Source: Siphonodentalium dalli
Taxonomy: Eukaryota; Mollusca; Scaphopoda; Gadilida; Siphonodentaliidae
DNA length: 64,000 nt
Assembly (NCBI GenBank): GCA_032622095.1
Contig: CP136068.1
Location: forward strand, 55,921,028 to 55,985,027
Direction of reading: 5' to 3'
This document shows, in pieces, positions 46,527 through 57,094 of this stretch. Both the position numbers and the translations under genes were made by a program. The notes beneath the pieces are model-generated. The model saw only the letters and a list, made by a program, of their open reading frames with translations, was not told the DNA's origin and made no database searches. Every line of letters starts with the position of its first letter. Positions within the stretch are counted from its first letter, which is position 1.

Positions 46527-47649
46527 ATGAAAGTGTCAATGACACTGTATCTCAACTTGAAAAGAGAATAATTTCATGTGTTACAGTCAATTAGGAATGT
46601 GGAAAGTTGAAAGATCTAAGTAATACTAGATTATCAACATGAAGAGATATATAAAGTAAAATCCAAGATGGTTGCTGATGGCTATGTTTTCCAATGAAAT
46701 TCAAAAACATTTGATAGCATCCATCTAGTAGATCAATATCAAGATTAATCTGAAGTTTGGTGATGATCGGATGAGGGAAGTGGACTGTAGCCCGTGCCAA
46801 AGGATTTAGTCATGCAAAGAGTAAAATCCATGATGGCTGCTGGTGGCCATGTTTTATGACCAATGACCCCATAATGACTCATGCCCAATATTAACATTCA
46901 TGACAAATTTCATGATGATCAGACAAACAGTACGGCCTGTAGCCCAGGCTAATGGATAGAATTTTGAAATCCAAGATGGCCACTGGCAGCCATGTTTTTT
47001 TGCCAAATGAGCCCAAAATGACTCGTTCCCCATTTACATGTCAATTTTAACATCCATGACAAATTTCATGATGATCTGACCAAAGAAACGACCTGTAGCC
47101 TGTGTCAAAGGATTTAGTCATACAAAGAGTAAAATCCAAGATGGCTACCGGCGGCCATGTTTTTCGGCCAAATGACCCCAAAATTACTCGTTCCCATCTA
47201 TATGTCAATATTAACATCCATGACAAATTTCATGATGATCAGACAAACAGTATGGCCTGTAGCCCGTGCTAATGGATTGAATTTTGAAATCCAAGATGGC
47301 CACTGGCAGCCATGTTTTTTGGTCGATTGACCCCAAAATGACTCTTTCCCATCTACATGTCAATGTCAACAGCCATGATTTCATAATGATCTGAACAAAG
47401 GTACAGTCTGTAGCCCGTGCCAAAGGATTTAGTCAAGTAAAATCCAAGATGGCTGCTGCGGCCATGTTTTTTGGCCGAATGACCCCAAAATGACTCGTTC
47501 CCAAGGATTCCCATGCAAAGAGTAAAATCCAAGATGGCTGCCAGTGACCATGTTTTCTGGCCGAACGACCTCAAAATTACTCGTTCCCATCTACATGTCA
47601 ATATTAACACCCGTGACAAACTTCAAGATGATCAGACGAACACTCCAGC

Positions 47650-48900
47650 CTGTAGCCTAGTGGTGTAACGATTCACCGATGCATCGATCTATCGCGATAC
47701 GCCGATACGATGCATCGATACGGAGACAGCATGTGGCAGCATGTGTTGGTCGCTTTTGGTATACTCCGTTCTTCTGTGACGTCGCTTAGCGTCAAACAGA
47801 TACTACTTTGTCATTAACAAGTCCGTTATTACTGACAACTAGCATGCCGGTTGTCATTTAGGGTGAGGTAGGAGGTCCGTTGTAACTGTAAACGTTGGCA
47901 ATAAAATATTTTCATCCAATATGTTCGTGGTATTAACTGAGTGTAAGGCTTATTACATTGAAGATCTTTATGAAATTCCCGTGACTTCTACTAACTTTAA
48001 CAGTCCGCGTGTATTATTACGTCCGATAGGTTGACAGAAAAAGTATATTAATGCATTAGGTACTAGCTGTGAATATAAACAGTACTGGAAATAACGCATA
48101 TACTAATACGATATTAGTATTCATACCATATACACAGAACATTATCAAAAAACGCTGTTCTTCACTGGCTATTCGCTAAAATCCCAGTTCCGAAGCAGGA
48201 AGGATAACTCTAAATCCAGTGTTAATCCACACAACATACATTATACGTTTCTATACGTTTCAGAAAATGCTAGATACCGGTACACATGGTCCGTCTATTA
48301 CATTACTAGTATGCCGAATTTATTCGCGCACGGAAAGGCGCCTATGGTTATATGATATGGTACATGATAAAAATATCTTGTCGATAATATAAACGAGCGG
48401 CACGAGCCCCAAAAATATTACATAGCACACACTGTAGTCGCATTATCGTCGCACAGGAAAACTGAAAATTGGTCATTATGGACGTTAAAATATGCATGTA
48501 AACTGATCTAAATTGATCTAATGTCAAGGACAAATTTGTTGACGATAGAATAATATAATCTCTTGTTTTGGTTATTTGTGAAAGTACAATTTGATAAGTA
48601 CAATATGATGTCCGGACGCCGGCGGACGTCCCATGAACGAGGGTTCTCAATAACTTATATCACACTCATAATGACTCGTTTAGTCTCATTAACCCAATTT
48701 TATATGGAACATATTGTATTTGTGTCAAACTGTCAATAGTGTGACATAGATCTACAAGTTAATGTCTTAATGAGGACCCCCTCACTGATACTACTAATGA
48801 TATATATATAACATGCATGTAACGCATCGTATCGTGATCCTAGTATCGCGATACGTATCGTATCGTGGCCTAAGCGTATCGTTACACCTCTAGTGTAGCC
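47650..48900. mobile_element. 1.2-kb hAT-like non-autonomous element
   Basis: Element 47658-48892 starts TAGTGGTGTAACGAT and ends ATCGTTACACCTCTA. The flanks are ctgtagcc and gtgtagcc, an 8-bp duplication with one mismatch. Both ends are rich in CGATACG/ATCGATGCATCG motifs (47680-47725 and 48825-48880). No transposase frame is seen. It sits in a family-1 core repeat (cctgtagcc...tgtgctaatgg), which gives the empty-site sequence. Confidence 0.85.
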
Positions 48901-49261
48901 TGTGCTAATGGATTGACTTTTGAAATACAATATGGCCACTGGCAGCCATGTTTTTTGGTCGATTGACCCCAAAATGACTCGTTCCCATCTACATCCCAAT
49001 GTCAACAGCCATGACAAATTTCATGATGATCCGACCAAAAGTACGACCTGTAGCCCATGCCAAAAGATTTAGTCATGCAAAGAGTAAAATCCAAGATGGC
49101 GGCCATGTTTTATGGCCGAATAACCCCAAAATGACTCGTTCCCATCTTTTTGACCAAATGGCCCCAAAATGACTTGTTCCCATCAATATGTCAATGTCAA
49201 CAGTCATGACAAATTTCATAATGATCCGACCAAACGTACGACCTGTAGCCCGTGCCAAAGG

Positions 49262-52200
49262 ATTTAGTCCAGAGATGAAAGAGGGTATCTCTTAAAATCC
49301 CTGAAACAGAGCGCAGCTCTGAGATTGATTCTCAGCCTCTCCTGGCAGCTTTTCTGGCTTTATTATAGTGGCATTTTTTGGCTGGAAAGTTCAAAATTTT
49401 GGTCTATATCACAATATTTTAGGAGATCCTCCAATTCATTATATTATTAGATTAAGAACATACACAAATATTTGATAGAATGATAACCATACCTCAAAAT
49501 GTATTGATTGAGACCATTTGCATTTATACAGAGGTGCTGTTGTCCATACAGGTACTGCAGTAATTTCACATAGATAGAACACACATTGGAAAGTTCCTTT
49601 AGAGTCAGTTGAAGTTGCAAATTAAATAAAGTTAACTCATCTATACACTGTACATACAGGTATGGTAAACATACTTTTCCATTTTCTTTCTTTTTGGGAT
49701 TGTGTAGTTTTTTAGTGAACTGCATGGAGATTTCCTTTTGGAACCTGTCACTGTATGAACTGATTGTGGTTTAGTAGCAGAAATGTTTTCCTTGATTTGT
49801 CCATATTTCCTCACAGACATGATTCTTTATCAGTTTTGCCTTCTGATGTGTGGTTTTTGTTTTTTGGAAATTTTTAGCAGTTCAAGCAAAGCAGTTTCCT
49901 CCTTCTTTTCATTTCTTTTAGTTAACAACTGTTTCTTATACCGACCATACGAGGTTTGAAGATGGTAACAAACACTCTTGTCTATTTTGTCATGATGAAT
50001 GTCATCACGATGGAACAACTCCAGTGAAGATTTATTCTTCGATCGGAGTTCATAACGAACAGTTTGATAAGCCGAATAGGTTCTCGTGTGCAGTCTATTT
50101 GTCGTTTTGTTTACGATGTAGTTCATACTACTAAAGGACTGCTCAACATGTGGTGATGTAAATATACTTAGGCAGGCTTTTACAATCTTACTAACTGTGG
50201 GATATTTGTTATCCTTGAATATTTTCGCCCACCACAAATCTAGTCTGACCGGTTTCCGTTGGCCATCCACAACTTCCAGAGCATATGGTAATGTAGGATC
50301 TAACTGGATCTTTGATGATTCCATGAAGAAGTTATTTCTATCACAATCCTTCAGAACACTTGGGAAAAATGTACACAATTTCTTGAGTGCATCATTTGTC
50401 ACTCCATGACCAATTGCCTTTGGATCAATTGCCGACACATATCGCAAGAACCTGTTGTTCAGGGGGAACTTTTTCAGAATATATTCGGAGGTTTCCACAT
50501 AGGCATCTCGCACCTTCTCCATGAAATTATTCCCAGAATCTTAGTCTGATTTTCGGAACTTTTTCAACAGCATCTCTGTATTTGCACCATAATACATTTT
50601 AGGTAATGAATGGTGAGACTCATCATCATGTACATCTAAACTTTTGAGTTTTGAATCGCTTACATCTCACACTATTTCATGCTTGATCAAGCATGACAGA
50701 AAGTGTCTAACCAAATCCACTTGTTCGTCATAAAGTCTGTGAACTAACGGTTCCTTCTGTTCAAACGTCAGGATGAATGATTTGAAAAGTGGCAGAATTT
50801 CTGAATACAGGCTGAGATCAAGTTCAGTTTTTGTATCAGTGTGGTAAATCTTCTCAATAATTCTCACTTTCCTCTCTTTAGCAGCTACTGTCAACTTCTT
50901 ATTGCGAGCTAGGTCTATTATCCTTTTAACTTCTTTTTTGCCACCTTCACTTAGTCCATCGAGTAGTTCAGAGTATATCATTATTTGGTAACATTGTGAA
51001 TCGTCATTTGTCAACCACGCAGTGTAAAGAAGTTTTAAGGCTGGCAACATCATCAAAATTGGATTTACGGCATCAAGAACTGAAAGCCACCGGTGTTCAA
51101 TCCTATCTTTCGGTGAACTGTAAGTAATGCCTAATAGTGAGCATAGTCTCTCCAAATAGTCACGTAAATCTGGGCACCATTTGAAGTCAATGTGGACATC
51201 ATCAGTGAGTTTTTCGATGTAGTCATCAAAATGGCTTTTGAAATTCTTAACAACATTATGAACATGATGACAAACATCACCGTCTATGTCAAGCAGATGT
51301 GATGCCTCCTCGCGAAGGCGAGTTTCGAAGCCACTGGTTTTACCTCGCATATAATTAGTTGAATCAGATAAGTTTGAGATCAGATTATGCAGAGGAATGT
51401 CATCTTGATCGAATAAGTCCAGAACCATATTGATAAGAGTCTCAGCATTCACCACTTTCATCGAAACTGAAGAATAGTGCTTGACAACAACTTGCTCCTC
51501 CTCTTCACTAAAATACGACACAAGGATGGAAAGTACCTTCTCATTTTTGTTGCTTAAGCACTTATCATTGTTCAGGGAGAATGTTGAATATTTCATGTCA
51601 CGAACAAGCGCTTTATGGTATGCTTCTGCCAATCCATCCTAGAGTTTATAACTTGCAGTTGTTCGCTCCATTGGATAACTCCCCAAGTACTGCACGGTCC
51701 CTAGCCATCTCCTTTGCATAGTTTATCAGATGTGGTGTAAGTGATAACGGAAGAGAATTCTCACACAAAAATGCCAATGTTCGGCCTTCTGCATACGATT
51801 TTCTATCAATAATGTTCACAAAAGATTTCATATCTGGCTTCCGAATGTTATTGGAACACAGATTTCCATCATGCACATTAAGAGGTGCCCCATAGGGGAG
51901 AGTGCACCTTTCACGATCACCACCACCAGGAAGGGATTGTTTTTCTTCTGGTTGCAATATGCCCTGCTTGACTTTTACATTGAAGAAAGTTGCAGAGAGA
52001 CTGATTTGTTTGTATGTTTTTACGATGTCCACGATGTAGCACTGAGTTTGAATGTACTTTTAAGGCCTTCTTTCCTTCGTTTCCGTAGCTGATATCTTTG
52101 TTGCACCACAAACATTTTGCGAAGCCAGGACAGTCAATTTTTCGCACAAAGTCAGACAAATAGTCACCATTACCATCCTTTTCCTGAAGCCAGCTCCATT

Positions 52201-52757
52201 TAAATTTATTTTGAATATTCTCCTCCTTTTTCGAAAGATCTTCCTGACTTTTCAATTCCATCATTTAATGCCGATAACACAAAATAATTATCGCCGATCG
52301 AGCAATAAACACTTCGAATTCTTGGAAATATATTGGCGCCAGATCGGCACTGTAATTTCAATGTATAATCCATCGCGATTGGCTGATATTGAAGCATCGC
52401 AGAGTCTCTTGCAATAGCAGCGCCAATCAACAGAGGCATCGTAAATAACTTTGTCTGTGACCGGTGAATCGAAAAGTTAGCCGGTGCTCGTAATAACGGC
52501 CGGCTTTTTTTTTTTACAAGAACAACAAATCGCCGGCGAACTTAATCGATGTCCGATTTTCGCTTCGCAAACCTCACCCCCTATAATTTTCGTTCGGATT
52601 TGTAGTTATCTTAAGAAACAATAACCCAAAGCTGCTTAGTAATGAATATTGATGAAATAATTCCGGAATTAATTTTCATTCCGGAAGACTTGTGATTTTT
52701 TTTTGAAAATCCCGGAATTCCGTCAAATTCCGGAAAACTTTCATCTCTGATTTAGTC
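49262..52757 (-). mobile_element. Full-length hAT transposon with 8-bp TSD, degraded transposase
   Basis: Element 49270-52749 (3480 bp) begins CAGAGATGAAAG and ends CTTTCATCTCTG, flanked by the perfect octamer ATTTAGTC (49262-49269 and 52750-52757). The target is the tttagtcatgcaaagag motif of the family-1 core repeat. The transposase runs on the minus strand. Its TIRs differ from those of the hAT at 40457, so this is a second, unrelated hAT family. Confidence 0.95.
49830..52264 (-). pseudogene. hAT-superfamily transposase, multiply disrupted
   Basis: Reading from 52264 downward: an N-terminal zinc-finger-like segment CLWCNKDISYGNEGKKAL + KVHSNSVLH (C-X2-C ... H-X5-H), a TTASYKL motif near 51650, a long middle frame (50667-51632), and a C-terminal block HVEQSFSSMNYIVNKTTNRL (about 50090-50150). 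That last block is the hAT dimerisation region. Lesions include frame changes near 51980-52030 and 51660-51690 and in-frame stops near 51640, 50664 and 50543, so it cannot encode an intact enzyme unless some breaks are introns. The two larger frames (50522 and 51632 ends) are in the same phase. Known role of the family: cut-and-paste transposition. Confidence 0.85.
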
Positions 52758-52816
52758 ATGCAAAGAGTAAAATCCAAGATGGCTGCTGGCGGCCATGTTT
52801 TTTGGCCGCTTGACCT

Positions 52817-54908
52817 AACAAGACAGTCAAAGACTGTGGGGTCGCTCACCAGACTGCAAAGACTGATAAGACTGGGACTCTGGAGACCATAACAGTCAGA
52901 AATTTTCATAATCACTTTAAAAGAAGTAGATCTAAACAGGATATGTGGCTAGAGAGGCTTCATGTATGTAGATCGGTGAATATCTACTTTTAAATTACCA
53001 ACTGTACACTACTGATCACACACCTCCAGCTCAACATATCCCCTCCCGACCGGGCTCCAGACTCCAAAGTCTTAGGTTGGAATTTCCCCATAGCCCCGTC
53101 ATTTCTTGACAGGTTGACCTCATGTTAACAAATCTGAATATCAGTCACTAAAGGATCCTCCATACTATATGTAAGCTAAATAGTCCAACCTCTCTTGAGA
53201 AGACATTTTAAGTATTACTATAGAGACATACAGTTATGTCCCTGGTCCCACCCTATTTAATCTGGTGACCCCATCTGAATATATTTGAATCCCAGGCACC
53301 AAAGAACCCTTCATACTAAATATCAGTAAAATAGGTCCGTGTGAAGGAAGCATATTAAGAGGAAAACTGTCCTTTGCTTGGCCCCTAGTTGACCAGGTGA
53401 CCCCATTTAAAACAAATGACCCCATTTGAACAAATCTGAACTCCGGTCACACAAGGACCCTTCATACCAAATATGAACCCATTCAACCTGATGGTACATG
53501 AGAAGAAGTCGTTTTTAAGAATTACTATGGAGGGCAAGAGTTATGACCCTGGCTTCATAACCATTTGACAGAGTGACCTCATTTGAACAAATCTGAATGA
53601 GAGTCACCTAGAGAACATCCACACCAAATATGAACCCATTCAGTCTTATGATCTAGAGAAGATGTTCAAAGAATTGTTGACAGATGGATGGGCGGACAGA
53701 CAGATGAACAAGTGACAGATGAGAAATGATGACTATAGCTTCGTCTCAGGTGAGCTTAAAAATTACATTTCATTGAACAAATCTGTAAATCACCCCCCCC
53801 CCCAACACTGTGGGGACATCCCTGCAAGAATATGACATACATGATTTATTTGAATGCCTGACTATATTGGCTTAACAAAATTTCCATGACCTTGAAAGCC
53901 AGTGCATTCTCTTTTATATGGGAGGCTCCCCATGGGAGACTCGCATATATAAGAGAATGCACAAGCACAGGGTCTTCATTGCTCTCACCAGCACAACTCT
54001 GGTCATGAAATGGTTAATATTAATAGTAAAAATAAACTTTATCTGTCAAACAGGCAATTTGTATCTGAGATAAACATGGGACAAGATTCCATTCATAAAG
54101 CCACTATCAGCTACCAGTATGTCTTGGAGAGCTGTTGACATTGAGATAATTAATGACTGCAAACATTTTGCAGAGCAATACCAATGTATTGTGTTACTCC
54201 TACAGCTGTGATCAAAACAAGGATTTTAATGGGGTGAAGTAGATAATATGGTATGGTACAGCATGGTGTGGCAGGGACAGGAGGTGGGTGGGGGGGGGGG
54301 GGGGTTGGGTAGCTGTGATGTGTCTAAAAAAAATCAAAGATCAAAATGCAAACATGTATTTTTTTGTTTTTCGAGTTATGGCTCTGCCCCTATTTGACCC
54401 AGTGACCCAATTTGAAAAGATCTGAACCCCAGTCACCCAAGGTCCCTCCGTACCAAATATAAGCTAAATCGGACCAATGTTTCTTGAGAAGATGTCATTC
54501 TAAGAATTACTATGGAGGAATAGTTCAGGCCCTGGTTTCTCAACTAATCAACCTGGTGACCTCATTTGAACAAATCTGAAGTCAATCAAGAACCCTTCAT
54601 ACCAAATATAAGCTAAATCGGACCAATGGTTCTAGATAAGAAGTCGTTTTAAGAAATACTATGGAGGGAAAGAGTTATGGCCCTGGCTTCGCAACTATTT
54701 GACCCAGTGACCTCATTTGAACAAATCTGAATGGGAGTCACCTAGGGAACATCCACACCAAATATGAACCCATTCCGTCCAATGGAATCGGAGGAGAAGA
54801 TGTTTAAAGAATTGTTGACGGACGGACGGATGATGGACGGTACGACAGACGACGGACGAGGAGTGATGACTATAGCTCCACCGGAGACTTCATCTCAGGT
54901 GAGCTAAA
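52817..54908 (+). mobile_element. Pearl-like family-3 element nested in family 1
   Basis: The head AACAAGACAGTCAAAGACTG contains the hairpin ACAGTC-AAA-GACTGT (52823-52837), followed by GGGGTCGCTCACCAGA. Core repeats of about 155 bp carry gaccccatttgaacaaatctgaa and aagagttatgtccctggc. There is a tract gacggacggatgatggacgg and a tail with TAGCTCCACC ... GGTGAGCTA able to pair (54873-54906). A run of about 13 G lies near 54291. Family-1 sequence (ttggccgcttgacc | aaaatgactcgttccc) flanks it. Confidence 0.8.
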
Positions 54909-55904
54909 AATGACTCGTTCCCATCTACATGTCATTGTTAACATCCATGACAAATTTCATGACGATCTGACCAAAGGTACGACCTGTAGCCTGTGCCAAA
55001 CAATTTAGTCATGCAAAGAGTAAAATCCATGATGGCTGCTAGCGGCCATGTTTTTTGGCCGAACGACCCCAAAGTGACTCGTTCCCATCTACATGTCAAT
55101 ATTAACATCCATGACAAATTTCAAGATGATCAGAAAAACAGTACCACCTGTAGCCCGTGCTAATGGATTGAATTTTGAAATCCAAGATGGCCACTGGCAG
55201 CTATGTTTTTTGGCCGAATAAGCCCAAAATGACTCTTTCCCATCTACATCCCAATTTCAACAGCCATGACAAATTTCATAATGATCCGACCAAAGGTACG
55301 ACCTGTAGCCCGTGCCAAAGGATTTAGTCATGCAAAGAGTAAAATCCAAGATGGCTGCCCGTGGCCATGTTTTATGGCCGAATGACCCCAAAATGACTCG
55401 TTCCCATCTATATGTCATTGTTAACATCCATGACAAATTTCATTATGATCCGACCAAAGGTACAGCCTGTAGCCCGTGGCAAACAATTTAGTCATGCAAA
55501 GAGTAAAATCCAAGATGGCTGCCATGTTTTTTGGGCCGAACGACCCCAAAATGACTCGTTCCCATCTACATGTCAATATTAACATCCATGACAAATTTCA
55601 TGATGATCAGACAAACGGTAGGACCTGTAGCCCGTGCTAATGGATGGAATTTTGAAATCCAAGATGGTCACTGGCAGCCATGTTTTTTTGCCAAATGAGC
55701 CCAAAATGACTCGTTCCTATCTACATGTCAATGTCAAAAGCTATGACAAATTTTATAATGATCCAACCAAAGGTACGACCTGTAGCCCGTGCTAAAGGAA
55801 ATTGTTGACGGATCACGTACACATGCACACACACACACGGACGACGGACGACAAAGCCATGGCAATAGCTCGAACTTTACAAAGTAAAGTTGAGCTAAAA
55901 ATGA

Positions 55905-57094
55905 GGAATGAGAACACATACACAGACACATGGTGATATGTCCCAAGAAGAACCAGATAAACAGGGAATATCCAATCTCAAATGAACAGAAGATGGCCCT
56001 TTAATAACAAAAGAACAGGAGGAAGCAGAGCTTTGAATGAATACTTTGCATCAGTTTTTACTAAAGAAGATACTACAAAAATGCCATTTTCCAAACAACA
56101 ATCGACAACCAGCAACGTGCCATTTTCCAAACAACAAGCGACAACCAGCAACGTAGCAGAATTCCAGAATTTGTGCAAACTTTAGAGTCATTCGTTTGTG
56201 ACGCTATTGTTTCACACATGGAAGAAAATATTCTCTTGTCTGACTGTCAGCATGGATTTAGGAATGGCCGATCTTGTAAGACCCAGCTCATAGAATGTAT
56301 GTCTGCTATCACCTCCAGTCTTGATGAAAACTAGCCTGTTGATGCAATCTACCTTGATTTCAAGAAAGCCTTTGACAGTGTTCTACATCAAAGGCTTTTG
56401 TTTAGAAATAAAATCATATGGAGTGGGTGAAAATATATGCGATTGGATAGGAGATTTTCTCTTCGACAGGAAGCAATGCGTCAACATAAATGAGCATCTT
56501 TCAGGGTGAAACAATGTGGCATGCCTCAAGGAAGTGTCCTGGGCCCAATCCTGTTTATTCTGTACAACGACCTCCCAGATAACGTCACGGCAATGTGCAA
56601 AATGTTTGCACGTAAAACACTTCAGTCATAACATCATGTAAACCGCTACTACATGGATGACACGCAAGACAAACATCAAATTTTAGTGAGTTCATCAGAA
56701 CGAGATTTGGGTGTTCTCATCGATGATAAGCTAAATTTTGATGCACAGATCAATACAGTGTTCAACAAAGCCAACCAAGTACTCGGCATAATCAACAGAA
56801 CCTGCATACAATTAGACATCCCCACATTCAGAGCCCCATATTTCAGCATGGTTTGGTCTATTATCCAATACTGTAACAAAATCTGGAAAGAATTCAACGA
56901 AGGACGCAAAGTTAGTTCCACATAAGACAAGAGTCATTAAAAGAACGATTAATAAGACTGAACCTGATGTCCTTGAAATTCAGGAGATTCAGGGGTGACC
57001 TCATAGGTATATAAGATCCTAAATGGATGCTATAGCATTGAGCCAAGCATGTTTTTACAGAAAAGTTTATCTAATATGACTTGAGGTCACAAAC
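55905..57094 (+). pseudogene. LINE (CR1/Jockey-like) piece 2: reverse transcriptase
   Basis: After the pearl-like insertion, coding sense resumes: LNEYFASVFTKED (about 56030-56070), then HMEENILLSDCQHGFRNGRS (about 56220-56275). YLDFKKAFD (56350-56376) carries the first catalytic Asp, and GMPQGSVLGP lies near 56518-56547. The region that should hold the YADD-type catalytic pair and about 50 following residues is missing between ...CKMFA and YYMDDTQDKH. The thumb-side ERDLGVLIDDKLNFD (56700-56745) and a last segment to SLSNMT.GHK follow. Stops and frameshifts are frequent, so it is dead. It is the middle of the same copy as 45870-46526 and 62372-62513. Confidence 0.9.

Larger units (their letters stand above)
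46527..55898 (+). mobile_element. Pearl-like family-1 element splitting the LINE
   Basis: The head contains the hairpin AGTGTCAATGACACT (46532-46546). Core repeats of about 155-165 bp follow (for example ccaagatggc at 46971, 47136 and 47291), then a cacacggacgacggacgac tract. The hairpin tail at 55867-55896 is AGCTCGAACTTTAC AAA GTAAAGTTGAGCT. LINE coding sequence stops at its left edge and resumes at its right edge. Nested inside are a hAT-like MITE (47658-48892), a degraded hAT (49270-52749) and a family-3 element (52817-54908). The element is non-coding itself. Confidence 0.85.
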
